Of a stretch of DNA of 64,000 nt, positions 33,800 through 42,821 are shown in pieces. Position 1 is the first letter of the stretch; each line of letters opens with the position of its first letter. The DNA is from Vibrio syngnathi (GTDB lineage: Bacteria > Pseudomonadota > Gammaproteobacteria > Enterobacterales > Vibrionaceae), in assembly GCF_002119525.1 (NCBI RefSeq), contig NZ_CP017917.1:434001-498000 (forward strand), written 5' to 3'. Below the pieces are notes generated by a model that was not told the origin of the DNA, did no database searches, and saw only the letters and a list, made by a program, of their open reading frames with translations. The position numbers and the translations under genes were made by a program.

Positions 33800-35563
33800 A
33801 TGAATAAAAGACAGTTTGTTGCCCATTATTTGCGCATGAATCGCACCTCGTACTTACTGGCGATTGTGTTCATTTTTCTCGTTAACTGGTTACAGGTAGA
33901 GATCCCTCGTTATATCCAACTTGCCATCGATCTTATTGAGGATGCTTCAACAACGGGCCATCAGCAGCTTCAAACCTATGTTTGGATCGTGGTCGGTATG
34001 TCGGTTGCCATGGTGGTGGTGAGAATTCTGTCTCGTATCTATGCGCTTAATCCGGGGCGAATTACAGAAGCAGCGCTCAAAAGCACACTTCTACAAAAGC
34101 TAAATCGCTTACCGAGCAGTTTTCATGAACGCTTTGCATCGGGTCGGCTAATTTCAATCATAAATAATGACCTTAGCGGCATCCGACTGATGTTTGGTGT
34201 GGGGTTTCTTCAGTTTTTCAACGCGTTACTCGCGCTATCGCTGACACCTCTTTATATGTGGCGTATATCACCAGAACTCACACTGTATTCGATTATTCCT
34301 ATCTCAATCGCTTTTGTGATTTTCCGAGTGGGCTTCAAGCGTATGAAAATACTGCATTTAGAGCACATGAAACGTCTACAAAACTTGTCTGCTCAGCTAA
34401 TGAGTTACCTGTCTGGGATTGACTTGATTAAGAGCCAGCAGATGTCACCTTGGGTCAAAGCTGAAACTGAAAAGCTTAATCAGTTATTACTTGAATGCCG
34501 CCTTAAAATTACACGTATTCAAGTCTTCTTTATGCCAGTACTCGACTACGCCAATGACCTGATGAAAATCATCATTCTAGGGCTTGGTGGCTACATGCTA
34601 ATGAGACAAGAGCTAACCCTAGGTGAGATTACCGCCTTTCTGACTTATTCGGTTTTGTTGGCAATGCCATTGATGCAATTAGGCAGAATCGCGACCATTT
34701 ATCAGCGTGGCATGGTAGGTATTCAAAGTGTACAAACCATTCTTAATGCCAAAATTCCAGAGCTTGATGAAGTTAAGCTCACTGAGCTAGATGTTGAATC
34801 GCTGAAGGGAAAAACGTTCTCTATTCGCAACCTCAGTTTCAGCTATTCAGGTGAAGAGCGTCTGATTCTCGATGACATCAGCTTTGACATTCCAGCAGGT
34901 AAGAAAGTGGGTGTGCTAGGCGGGATCGGAGCGGGCAAAACGACATTAGTGAATTGCTTGAACCATCATTTGGATGTGCCACAAGGTTCTATTTTCTTTG
35001 GCGAAAGAGATGTCACTAGCTTCTCTCGCAGTGATTTACGTCGTTATGTGAAAACAGTGACTCAAGATCCTTACCTGTTTTCAGCAACCGTTGAAGACAA
35101 TATCCGCTTTGGTAGCTTAGATACTGACTTGGCAAAGAGTCAGGTTGATGAAGTGCTGGAGCTCAGCCAGTTGGCCAGTGACGTGACACGTTTTGAGCAT
35201 GGAGACCAAACCTTAGTCGGTGAGAAAGGGATCATGTTGTCGGGTGGTCAGAAACAGCGCTTGAGCATTGCGCGATCTTTATTGCAACCCACCGACCTGA
35301 TCATCATGGATAACGTTCTATCGGCTGTCGACTATGAAACAGAACGTAAAATTTTAGAGGGCTTGTTTAAACGCTTGGAAAATCAATCGGTACTTGTGGT
35401 TTCACACCGTGTTAATGCCCTTGAATATATGGATGAAATTATCGTGTTGAACGAAGGTAAGGTGATTGCGAAGGGCGACCACGCGACGTTATTGAAAACG
35501 TGCGATTACTATTACGATACATGGCAGTTACAGCAGAATGAAACGGAGGCAGCAGCATGTTAA
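33800..35563 (+). CDS. mdlA: ABC exporter half-transporter, MdlA-like, degenerate catalytic site
   Basis: First half of a heterodimeric multidrug-type ABC exporter, 587 aa. Six TM helices in the N-terminal half (about residues 15-310), NBD from about 335: Walker A LGGIGAGKTTL, Q-loop TQDPYLFSATVEDNI, signature LSGGQKQRLS, Walker B LIIMDNVLSAVD, switch H in VVSHRVNAL. The residue after the Walker B Asp, normally the catalytic Glu, is Asn, so this nucleotide site should not hydrolyse ATP efficiently. The downstream partner compensates. The start of mdlB overlaps its stop. Substrate unknown; drugs or lipids are known for the family. Confidence 0.9.
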   Translation: MNKRQFVAHYLRMNRTSYLLAIVFIFLVNWLQVEIPRYIQLAIDLIEDASTTGHQQLQTYVWIVVGMSVAMVVVRILSRIYALNPGRITEAALKSTLLQKLNRLPSSFHERFASGRLISIINNDLSGIRLMFGVGFLQFFNALLALSLTPLYMWRISPELTLYSIIPISIAFVIFRVGFKRMKILHLEHMKRLQNLSAQLMSYLSGIDLIKSQQMSPWVKAETEKLNQLLLECRLKITRIQVFFMPVLDYANDLMKIIILGLGGYMLMRQELTLGEITAFLTYSVLLAMPLMQLGRIATIYQRGMVGIQSVQTILNAKIPELDEVKLTELDVESLKGKTFSIRNLSFSYSGEERLILDDISFDIPAGKKVGVLGGIGAGKTTLVNCLNHHLDVPQGSIFFGERDVTSFSRSDLRRYVKTVTQDPYLFSATVEDNIRFGSLDTDLAKSQVDEVLELSQLASDVTRFEHGDQTLVGEKGIMLSGGQKQRLSIARSLLQPTDLIIMDNVLSAVDYETERKILEGLFKRLENQSVLVVSHRVNALEYMDEIIVLNEGKVIAKGDHATLLKTCDYYYDTWQLQQNETEAAAC

Positions 35564-37326
35564 AAGGTGTTGACCTCAAGTACCTCAAGCACTTTTTTAA
35601 GTTTGCTAAGAAATACAAACGCTCTGCGATTCTGGGCATTGCTATGCTTCCGCTCTCTGTCATTACAAGCCTATTGTTTCCTTGGCTTATCATTCAAGTG
35701 ATTGATGTACATCTGAGCCATGGGGATATGGATGGACTGCTCGAATATGTCTTCTATCTAGTTGCTGTGCTGGTGGCGAGCTATGTGGTGGATACCACCT
35801 ATTCGTACAACCTACGAAAAACGGGGCAGTACACAATAACCGACATGCGTTCAGTGTTGTTTGATCGCGTACTTAAACTACCGCGCCGCTATTTTGATAA
35901 CACACCGATTGGCGTCACGCTTTCACGACTAACCAGCGACTTGGAAACCATCGGCGAGACGTTTGTTCAATCGGTTGTTGGCCTAGTGAAGGACAGTATT
36001 AACACCATTGCGCTATTGGTGATGATGTTCTTCATTGATTGGCAATTAACCATGATCGTTTTGATTATCATGCCACCAGTGATGTATTTGACGGTGTATG
36101 TGAGAAACCGACTTCGTGAACTGTACAAGGTGACTCGTTCTTCGCTCGCTCGTGGTATTGGCTTTTTACAAGAAGTCTTATTTGGTATGAAAACCGTTCA
36201 GATGTACCGAGCGGAAGATCAAGTAGAACAGCGTTACCAAGGCTATACCAATGAGTTTTTAAGAGCGCAGAAAAAGATAAATAAATACGATGCGATCTTG
36301 TTCTCGTTTATCTCTGGCATCACCTCTATCACCATCGCAATTATGATCTGGTATGGTTCTGAGCAAGTGATAGAAGGGGCACTCACGTTGGGTGTGCTAA
36401 TTGCGTTCATCAACACCTTAGAGAAAGTGTTTGTTCCGATCCGTGATTTTACTTCGCAGATTGCTTCGATTCAGAGTTCATTTGCAGCGTTTGACCATAT
36501 TGAAGAGCTGTTTGTTGAGCCGACTGAAGAAGAAGGGCGTAACCTGTTGCTATCGAGCAAGGTTGAAAAACAGCTCGAACAGTTTGTGAGCCTAGAGTTT
36601 AAGAACGTGAGCTTCCGCTACAAAGACGACTCTCCATACGTTCTAAAGAATGTCTCGTTTTTATTGGAGAAAGGGCATCAAATCGCGCTTGTGGGTTCGA
36701 CCGGATCTGGCAAGTCGACGATTCTGCGTCTGATCTCTAAAACCTACCAAGACTATGAAGGCAGCATTTTGTTGAATGGAATAGAGCTGTCGCAGATCTC
36801 AAGCGAAGACTCTGCTCATTTGTTCTCAATGATGATGCAAGACGTGCACCTGTTTGAAGAGACAATCCAATTCAATATCGCGCTGGGCAAAACGCATCTA
36901 TCTAGAACTGAGGTTGAACAAGCAGCACGCTATGTGTACGCCGATAAGTTTATTGAACAATTGCCACAAAGCTATGACTTCCATTTAGAAAAGAACGGAT
37001 CCAACCTTTCTGTGGGGCAAACGCAACTTATTTCGTTCGCTAGAGCGGTTGCTCAAGGTGGACAACTGATGATGCTTGATGAAGCAACTAGCTCGGTGGA
37101 TTCAATCACCGAAGACCTCATCCAAAAAGCAATGCAGCGTCTGTTTAAGGACAAAACCGTGATTGCGATTGCACACCGTTTGAGTACCGTTCGTCACTCA
37201 GACACGATTCTTGTGTTGGAAAAGGGTGAAATTGTTGAACAAGGTAACCATCGACAGCTGGTGGCACACAATGGAATTTATGCAGGGTTGTTGGAAGAGT
37301 CGGTGGTTGAAGGAATCGAGTGTTAA
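35557..37326 (+). CDS. mdlB: ABC exporter half-transporter, MdlB-like, canonical catalytic Glu
   Basis: Second half-transporter, 589 aa. TM domain in about residues 20-315 (six helices), NBD from about 345: Walker A VGSTGSGKSTIL, Q-loop MQDVHLFEETIQFN, signature LSVGQTQL, Walker B LMMLDEATSSVD with the catalytic Glu, switch H in IAHRLSTVR. The signature has Val for the second Gly. With the Asn in the partner's Walker B this makes one degenerate and one canonical composite ATP site, the arrangement known for heterodimeric exporters such as TM287/288. GGAGG lies 7 nt upstream, inside the mdlA coding end. The 3' end runs into a 16-bp tandem repeat. Confidence 0.9.
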   Translation: MLKGVDLKYLKHFFKFAKKYKRSAILGIAMLPLSVITSLLFPWLIIQVIDVHLSHGDMDGLLEYVFYLVAVLVASYVVDTTYSYNLRKTGQYTITDMRSVLFDRVLKLPRRYFDNTPIGVTLSRLTSDLETIGETFVQSVVGLVKDSINTIALLVMMFFIDWQLTMIVLIIMPPVMYLTVYVRNRLRELYKVTRSSLARGIGFLQEVLFGMKTVQMYRAEDQVEQRYQGYTNEFLRAQKKINKYDAILFSFISGITSITIAIMIWYGSEQVIEGALTLGVLIAFINTLEKVFVPIRDFTSQIASIQSSFAAFDHIEELFVEPTEEEGRNLLLSSKVEKQLEQFVSLEFKNVSFRYKDDSPYVLKNVSFLLEKGHQIALVGSTGSGKSTILRLISKTYQDYEGSILLNGIELSQISSEDSAHLFSMMMQDVHLFEETIQFNIALGKTHLSRTEVEQAARYVYADKFIEQLPQSYDFHLEKNGSNLSVGQTQLISFARAVAQGGQLMMLDEATSSVDSITEDLIQKAMQRLFKDKTVIAIAHRLSTVRHSDTILVLEKGEIVEQGNHRQLVAHNGIYAGLLEESVVEGIEC

Positions 37327-37354
37327 AAGAGTCGATGGTTGAAAGAGTCGATTG
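37291..37354 (+). repeat. 16-bp imperfect tandem repeat, four copies, spanning the mdlB stop
   Basis: TTGGAAGAGTCGGTGG, TTGAAGGAATCGAGTG, TTAAAAGAGTCGATGG and TTGAAAGAGTCGATTG, head to tail. The first two copies code the last residues of MdlB (LEESVVEGIEC); the stop lies at the start of the third. A 32-bp supra-period is also visible (copies 1 and 3, and 2 and 4, are the most alike). A decayed fifth copy follows. Confidence 0.8.
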
Positions 37355-37486
37355 TAGAAGTGAGTGACATTCGAGCTATGTATAGCTATTAACTAATACG
37401 AATAAGCCAAACTTGTCAACTTCCTAGCTTGTGTGACTATTACAAGATACAGTTAGCTTAAAGATAAAATATATAAGGAATTTATA

Positions 37487-38326
37487 ATGCTTCGAATCTT
37501 ATTGATTGCAGTTATCTCGGTGTTCAGCACGATGAGTTTTGCAAGCGAAGAGGTTAAGTACTCAGATCAAGAATACTTGGATAGACCATTGATGGAACGC
37601 TACATCTTAGATGAGTTGAAGCAGTTACGAATGGAACAGCAGGATCTTGAAAGACGTTTGACCATTCAGATGACCGACCGTGAGTTGTCTGTGGCAGATA
37701 AGTCTTTGAACTACGCTAATGTCACCGTGACGTATTTTTTCTATATCATTGCAGGTGTCGCTTCGCTTATTGCTTTGGTTGGTTGGCAATCCATCAAAGA
37801 GCTTAAACATACAACTCAAGACATGGCTGATAAGCGACTTAATTCTATCGCTCAAGATTATGAGAAGAAGTTTAATGTTCTTGAAAGGGATCTTAAGCGC
37901 AAGACCAGAATCATTTCCGACAACAACCGAGAAATTGAAATTATCAATGAGATTCATAACCTCTGGTTGAGAGCACAGAACGCACAAACGGCAGAGCAAA
38001 AGATTGAAATCTACGATGAAATACTAAAGGTTCGTCCTGGAGATTTAGAAGCACTAACTGCCAAAGCTGACGCTGCGATGGATATACAGGAATACCATTG
38101 GGCAATGAGTCTTTGTAACCGTGTATTAGAAGTCGATGACCAAAATGCTCATGCCTTGTACCAGCGCGCTTGTGCCTACGCTAGATTAGGGGCAGAGGGT
38201 CAAGCTATCGATGACTTAGATCGCGCTATAGAAGCTAGTGGTTCAATGAGAGAGTTGCTAGCTGAAGAGCCAGACTTTGAGATGCTACGCGGCTTAGATC
38301 GTTTTGAAGCGCTTTGTGAAGAGTAA
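37487..38326 (+). CDS. Membrane-anchored TPR protein with coiled coil
   Basis: 279 aa of no family I recognise by name. Signal peptide or N-terminal anchor at residues 1-19 (ends SFAS). A charged helical stretch (YILDELKQLRMEQQDLERRL) follows, then one TM helix at about 80-102 (VTYFFYIIAGVASLIALVGW). A coiled coil runs from about 103 to 150 (DMADKRLNSIAQDYEKKFNVLERDLKRK), then TPR-like repeats from about 165 to 250 (EILKVRPGDLEALTAKADAAM, HALYQRACAYARLGAEGQAI). AAGGA precedes the ATG by 7 nt. The likely topology is an N-terminal helix in the periplasm and TPRs in the cytoplasm. Probably a scaffold (inference). Monocistronic. Confidence 0.75.
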   Translation: MLRILLIAVISVFSTMSFASEEVKYSDQEYLDRPLMERYILDELKQLRMEQQDLERRLTIQMTDRELSVADKSLNYANVTVTYFFYIIAGVASLIALVGWQSIKELKHTTQDMADKRLNSIAQDYEKKFNVLERDLKRKTRIISDNNREIEIINEIHNLWLRAQNAQTAEQKIEIYDEILKVRPGDLEALTAKADAAMDIQEYHWAMSLCNRVLEVDDQNAHALYQRACAYARLGAEGQAIDDLDRAIEASGSMRELLAEEPDFEMLRGLDRFEALCEE

Positions 38327-38470
38327 TGTCACATAAGGTGGTGGGCTTCACTCGCCCATCATACTTTTACTATTGGTACCGAACGGTTTCTTATATTCCG
38401 TCTGTTTTTATTACTTAATTGCTATGTTATAACATTCACAAGCTTCCTTGTTATCACTGTTAAGTATTTT

Positions 38471-39736
38471 ATGAATTTCATCCGTATAGGCCTGATCCTT
38501 ATTGCTACCTGCGCATTCTCACTTTCAGCTTTACTCCATTTTCAATCCGAACCAGCAAAAGAAATTTCAATTCAAGTCACCCCTTTCGAAAGTTTACCTG
38601 CTAATGAAGAGCAGTCATTAAGCTCAGAATCAAGCTCAAGAACACTTGTGAAAGTTCATTATTTCGTGAAGATAGGCGACACGCTCAGCAACATATTCTC
38701 ATCATGGAAACTGCCGTATGGGACTGTTCAGAAGGTGATGGAAGCGGATCTAGAGTCTTTGAAGCTCGACACAATAAAGCCTGGTGATCATCTGGAGTTG
38801 CTTTTAGATGGTGATTCGAAAGATTTAGTGAAACTGATTTATCATGAGAGTTTGGTTGAGCAAGCTGTCTTTACCAAAAATGATGCTGGAAGTTTTGACT
38901 ATCAATTCCATGAAATGCCCGGCGAATGGAAAGAAAAGCTCTATACGGGCACCGTTCATGGCAGCTTTTCAACGTCAGCATACAAAGCGGGATTAACAAC
39001 CGCGCAGATCGCAAATATAACTCGAACGTTAAGAGACAAGATTAACTTCTCAAAGCAGTTAAGAGCGGGTGATGAGTTTAATGTGTTGGTCAATGAGCAA
39101 TACACAGGCGACCATCTAACAGGAAAAACAGAGATCCAAGGAATATCGATTATGTTACGAGGTAAGGAAGTGGCCGCGTTTCTAGCCTCGGATGGGCGCT
39201 TCTATGACAGAGGTGGCAATAGCCTTGAACAAGCCTTTAATCGATATCCGGTAGATAACAAATTCCGAAGAATCACTTCGTCATTCAATCCATTCCGAAA
39301 ACATCCTGTGACTGGACGTGTATCACCGCATAATGGCACTGATTTCGCGACTCCGGTAGGTGCACCGGTTTATTCCACCGGAGACGGTAGAGTTGTAGCA
39401 CTTCGTGACCATCCATACGCAGGGAAATACATAGTGATTGAACATAACAGTGTTTACAAAACTCGCTATCTGCATTTGAGTCGATTCTTGGTTAAGAAAG
39501 GGCAACAGGTTAAGCGAGGTCAGAAAATTGCCTTGTCTGGTGCTACAGGCCGCTTGACGGGGCCTCATTTGCATTTTGAAGTGCTGGTTCGAGGAAGAGC
39601 TGTAGATTCGATGAAAGCCAATCTACCTTTAGCGAGTTCTATCTTGCCTGAAAATAAGGGTGAATTTTTGGCGAGAGTTGCGTCGTTTGATGAGATGCTC
39701 TCTGAGCAAAAGGTTACACGAGTTACGTCAGGCTAA
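38471..39736 (+). CDS. M23-family peptidoglycan endopeptidase (MepM/YebA-like)
   Basis: Cell-wall hydrolase of 421 aa that cleaves peptide crosslinks. N-terminal TM/signal anchor at residues 6-24. A LysM-like/OapA-type region follows at about 60-105 (VHYFVKIGDTLSNIFSSWKL, IKPGDHLELL). A second-domain linker carries LRDKINFSKQLRAGDEFNVL. The zinc peptidase domain (about 270-395) has the metal ligands in HNGTDFATPVG (H and D) and GRLTGPHLHFEV (H-x-H). E. coli YebA/MepM has the same order and about 440 aa. It should act in the periplasm during wall expansion. Promoter and ribosome site are weak. The gene stands alone, followed by a terminator and octamer repeats. Confidence 0.9.
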   Translation: MNFIRIGLILIATCAFSLSALLHFQSEPAKEISIQVTPFESLPANEEQSLSSESSSRTLVKVHYFVKIGDTLSNIFSSWKLPYGTVQKVMEADLESLKLDTIKPGDHLELLLDGDSKDLVKLIYHESLVEQAVFTKNDAGSFDYQFHEMPGEWKEKLYTGTVHGSFSTSAYKAGLTTAQIANITRTLRDKINFSKQLRAGDEFNVLVNEQYTGDHLTGKTEIQGISIMLRGKEVAAFLASDGRFYDRGGNSLEQAFNRYPVDNKFRRITSSFNPFRKHPVTGRVSPHNGTDFATPVGAPVYSTGDGRVVALRDHPYAGKYIVIEHNSVYKTRYLHLSRFLVKKGQQVKRGQKIALSGATGRLTGPHLHFEVLVRGRAVDSMKANLPLASSILPENKGEFLARVASFDEMLSEQKVTRVTSG

Positions 39737-39756
39737 GTGTCAGCTGATAAATGTTC

Positions 39757-39788
39757 AAACCCTTTGGCGGCTAATCACCAAAGGGTTT
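39757..39788 (+). terminator. Terminator-like hairpin after the M23 gene
   Basis: 11-bp stem AAACCCTTTGG with its complement, 10-nt loop. The T-rich tail is only the AT-rich octamer array that follows, so strength is uncertain. Confidence 0.6.
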
Positions 39789-39789
39789 A

Positions 39790-39845
39790 AATAATCTAAT
39801 AATCTAATAATCTAATAATCTAATAATCTAATAATCTAATAGCCT
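39790..39845. repeat. Octamer tandem array 1 (AATAATCT)
   Basis: Six perfect head-to-tail copies of AATAATCT (39790-39837) and one imperfect copy (AATAGCCT). Perfect short arrays of this kind mutate by slippage. The array lies 54 nt after the M23 gene stop. Confidence 0.9.
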
Positions 39846-39891
39846 AATAGATTAAGCCCTTAACGTGTCAGGAGTTCATGTGTTTAGGTCT

Positions 39892-39963
39892 TAAATGACT
39901 AAATGACTAAATGACTAAATGACTAAATGACTAAATGACTAAATGACTAAATGACTAAATGAC
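39892..39963. repeat. Octamer tandem array 2 (TAAATGAC)
   Basis: Nine perfect head-to-tail copies of TAAATGAC (72 bp), ending on the last base of the ybjQ stop codon on the other strand. The unit differs from array 1, 46 bp to the left, but both can be written starting CTAA (CTAATAAT and CTAAATGA). Confidence 0.9.
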
Positions 39964-40283
39964 TAAGCAACGACAACCGCTGTGCCGCTGGCGGATACCA
40001 TCAACATGCCATTACCTGTTCCCAATACTTCATAATCGATGTCGACACCCACCACCGCGTTGGCACCCGCTTCAATCGCTTTCTGTTCCAACTCTTTGAA
40101 TGCGTAGTTACGTGCTTTTTCTAATTCTTTTTCATAGGTGCCAGAACGTCCACCTACAAAGTCTCGAATACCTGAGAACATATCTTTGAAAACGTTGACC
40201 CCTAGAATGGCTTCTCCGGCAATAACCCCTTTGTAATCGACAATACGCTTGCCTTCGACTGATTGTGTGGTGGTAATAATCAT
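39963..40283 (-). CDS. ybjQ: YbjQ/UPF0145 family protein
   Basis: About 106 aa from the ATG at 40283, the usual family length. Features: [39 protein letters not shown], [15 protein letters not shown], and [15 protein letters not shown] near the C-terminus. The family is called 'heavy-metal-binding' in databases and forms a pentameric fold; its function is unclear. AAGAGG lies 6 nt upstream of this ATG. An upstream in-frame start adds 36 residues with no family counterpart. Its stop codon abuts a nine-copy octamer array, so the transcript 3' end will vary with copy number. Confidence 0.88.
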   Translation of the reverse strand: MIITTTQSVEGKRIVDYKGVIAGEAILGVNVFKDMFSGIRDFVGGRSGTYEKELEKARNYAFKELEQKAIEAGANAVVGVDIDYEVLGTGNGMLMVSASGTAVVVA

Positions 40284-40464
40284 AATGGCCTCTTGTAAGC
40301 TTGCTGAGCAGTTACTCACTGTATGGATTGATAGTTTGGTCTTGTTCTTGAATGTCATGGCTCCGTGTTGTCTCTGAGCGTGTGAATTCATGTCTTAACC
40401 ATGTTCTCAGTTTTAGCACACTTTCTTGTTTTAATTTGTTTTTTGGGCAAACAAAATAGAAATC

Positions 40465-40623
40465 TTAGTGTGGATTAGAGACGGGTTCGCCAAGTTCCAC
40501 GAGCATCCCACGGCTGATGTCGTCTTTTACAAACAAGCGATGGGTGACCAACCCACCTAATGAACGAATCGTAGCTTTATGGTGATGTATGAATGAACCA
40601 CAATAAACTCTTATGTTTGGGTG
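40465..40623 (-). pseudogene. C-terminal remnant of a LysR-type (GcvA-like) regulator
   Basis: An open minus-strand frame of 52 codons without a start translates to HHHKATIRSLGGLVTHRLFV and then KDDISRGMLVELGEPVSNPH, stop. This is the typical end of a GcvA-like LysR effector domain (AALxGxGVALG...VDDDLAxGRLVxL). Upstream in the same frame there are 10 more codons and then a stop (TAG), so at most the last sixth of a gene remains. The rest of the 40284-40770 gap holds the ybjQ upstream region and, near 40720, the region before the YcdX gene. Confidence 0.65.
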
Positions 40624-40770
40624 CTAATTGTCACTTTCAACTGATAAACTGGTCAAATTGTTGCCACGAGGCACTTATTTTCAGAAAAGGGTACAGGTAC
40701 TCCTTTCTAGAAGAGGCTAATAATTTTTTCTGAAAAACGTTTTTTGACTAAGCGAAGAGAGCATTGATTC

Positions 40771-41517
40771 ATGGAACTCAAAGTAGATACTCACACCCAC
40801 ACATACGCAAGTGGTCATGCTTACAGCACATTGATCGAAAACGCTAAGTCGGCAAAGCAAAATGGTTTGGCTATGTTTTGTACCACCGACCATTCAGAAT
40901 CCATGCCGGGCGCGCCACACTATTGGTTCTTCAGCAATCAGCGTGTGCTCCCTCGTTTTATTGAAGATGTCGCCATTATCCGTGGTGTCGAGTCAAATAT
41001 CATGAACACTCAAGGTGAAATCGATATTCACCCGAGTGTGGATAAGAACTTGGATTGGGTGATCGCGAGCTTTCATGAGCCAGTATTTCGCCCATCGGAT
41101 GTCACTACCCATACAGAGGCCCTCGTGAATGTGATTAAGGGCGGTCGAATCGATGCACTTGGTCACTTAGGCAATCCTAATTTTGATTTCGATTTTGAAG
41201 CCGTTATTCAATGTGCAGTTGAGAACAACGTGGCGATTGAAATAAACAACACCACACTCAAAGGCAATAGCCGTGTGGGTAGTGTTGACCGTTGTTACGA
41301 GATCGCAAGAATTGCTAAAGCGAAAGGTGCGTTTATTACGACAGGTAGCGATGCGCATTTCTGCATAGATGTGGGCGGGTTGGATCTCGTGTCTTCACTA
41401 CTTGATGAAGTGGGCGTGGATTCGAGTAAAGTGATCACTCATTCGCCACAGCAATTCCTAGCCTTTTTGGCCTTGCGTGGTCGTAATGAAATCCCAGAAT
41501 ACTCACCGCTTGTTTAA
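40771..41517 (+). CDS. ycdX: PHP-domain phosphatase, YcdX family
   Basis: Metal-dependent phosphoesterase of 248 aa. PHP motifs: [16 protein letters not shown] at residues 4-19, [38 protein letters not shown] and GSDAHFC, giving the His/Asp/Glu set for a trinuclear zinc site. E. coli YcdX (245 aa) has weak phosphatase activity and affects swarming; the natural substrate is not certain. Cytosolic. Monocistronic. Confidence 0.92.
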   Translation: MELKVDTHTHTYASGHAYSTLIENAKSAKQNGLAMFCTTDHSESMPGAPHYWFFSNQRVLPRFIEDVAIIRGVESNIMNTQGEIDIHPSVDKNLDWVIASFHEPVFRPSDVTTHTEALVNVIKGGRIDALGHLGNPNFDFDFEAVIQCAVENNVAIEINNTTLKGNSRVGSVDRCYEIARIAKAKGAFITTGSDAHFCIDVGGLDLVSSLLDEVGVDSSKVITHSPQQFLAFLALRGRNEIPEYSPLV

Positions 41518-41661
41518 GAGAAGGTCGGCGGGTTTGCATTTCGACACAATCAATTTTTGTGCCTGACAGATTTTTGTATACACTAGCCGAAAATAATAAA
41601 GTCGAAGTGCCTCAACAATGATGGCGCTATCTTCAAAGACATCGCTTCACTTGGAGAAACA

Positions 41662-42057
41662 ATGAAAACTCGCTCAATCCTTTTATCTGGTTTAATCGCT
41701 GCTTCAGTATTGTCTGGCAACGCATTTGCTAATGTAGACCTTAAGAAAAACATGCAAGAAATGAAGCTTGCGTTCAAACAAGCGGCAGAAGCTCAAAGCA
41801 TTGAAGAGATGCAAAAGCCTATCGTTCGTTTAGATACGCTAGTGGCAGAGCTGAAAACGGGTGTTTACCCAGTCGAAAAAGAAGATAACTTCATGGAAGG
41901 CTTCAAAAAGATCAGTGCATCACTGGATAGCATTGAGCAGAAGCTAGACCAAGGTGACTTAGAGTCAGCACAGCAAGAACTTCGTACTATTGACGGCCTT
42001 CGTGAAGAGTACCACGAGAAGCGGAACCCAAGTATCTGGAGCAAGATCTTCGGTTAA
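41662..42057 (+). CDS. cybC: Cytochrome b562
   Basis: Periplasmic four-helix heme protein of 131 aa. Signal peptide at residues 1-23 (ends NAFA-N). In the mature chain NVDLKKNMQEMK puts a Met at position 7, the heme ligand in E. coli b562, and LREEYHEKRNP near the C-terminus gives the second ligand His. Heme is non-covalent, as no CxxCH is present. GGAG precedes the ATG. Its electron partner is unknown. Confidence 0.88.
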   Translation: MKTRSILLSGLIAASVLSGNAFANVDLKKNMQEMKLAFKQAAEAQSIEEMQKPIVRLDTLVAELKTGVYPVEKEDNFMEGFKKISASLDSIEQKLDQGDLESAQQELRTIDGLREEYHEKRNPSIWSKIFG

Positions 42058-42118
42058 TTCGTTAATCAAGACAGTTTGTTAGATACGCATCAAAGGGCAA
42101 AACCTTAAGATTCGATCT

Positions 42119-42176
42119 CTAAAACGCCGCCTTACATTACCCTCTTTAGAGTAAGGTGTAAGGCGGCGTTTTTTAT
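42119..42176 (+). terminator. Long terminator hairpin after cybC
   Basis: AAAACGCCGCCTTACA pairs with TGTAAGGCGGCGTTTT, with inner TTACC..GAGTAA pairing; T6 tail. The gap 42058-42359 otherwise holds only the promoter of the DUF2946 gene. Confidence 0.85.
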
Positions 42177-42359
42177 TGTCTCTGTCTCGAAAGTCTGCTG
42201 CAAAGAATTGAGAGATACTTTCTTAGCTCTAATGTTGTAACCAGTTTTTAACGAAAAAGAGTGTGCGTTAGCTTCAATTTTTTAACTTGCTGTTAATCTT
42301 TACGTTTACCTATATTTCAAGTGCCTCATAATAAGGGGAATTTATAAAGATTTGGAATA

Positions 42360-42710
42360 ATGCGCCGAACCTCGTTCAACTTCTCCATGTTACTTGCAAC
42401 AGCATTAAGCTGGGCGTTGGTAACATTAATGCCTGTTATCAATGCTCATGGTAATAGTGCGGGAGTATGGGCGTCGTTATGTACGGTTAATGGCTTTGAA
42501 CTGGTTCAAATTGAAGAAGGCGAACCTAATACTCATAAAGGAAAGCCGTGTCCGTTTAGCCATTTTTCCACGTTTCACCAAGATGAACTTCCCACTACAC
42601 TACTAACAACTCGACTGAGTTTTGTTGTCTCAGACAGCTACGCTTTTTTGGCTCTAAGCGAACGCTACACGAGACAAGCCCCTCGCGCCCCTCCCTTTGT
42701 TGTTGCTTAA
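42360..42710 (+). CDS. DUF2946-like small protein
   Basis: 116-residue protein with an N-terminal signal or anchor (RRTSFNFSMLLATALSWALV to about residue 28). It has CTVNGFELV and GKPCPFSHFSTFH, and the C-terminus ends TRQAPRAPPFVVA; paired cysteines, the C-P-x-x-H-like segment and the RAPP tail are typical of DUF2946 proteins, which often sit next to copper or TonB/PepSY genes. It precedes a PepSY-TM gene by 111 nt, same strand. Possibly periplasmic metal handling (inference). A weak GGA lies before the ATG. Confidence 0.72.
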   Translation: MRRTSFNFSMLLATALSWALVTLMPVINAHGNSAGVWASLCTVNGFELVQIEEGEPNTHKGKPCPFSHFSTFHQDELPTTLLTTRLSFVVSDSYAFLALSERYTRQAPRAPPFVVA

Positions 42711-42821
42711 ACCTAACCCATTAAAATAATTAAAAAATAAAGTATTAAGTAAAGTTAAACATGCTCAGATTACTTTCTGATTTTTCAGAAGGTACATTTG
42801 CGTGTGTCAAAGGAAATTATA

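Noticed and set aside
39790..39963. CRISPR array
   Set aside because: The octamers are contiguous without spacers, and no cas genes are present.
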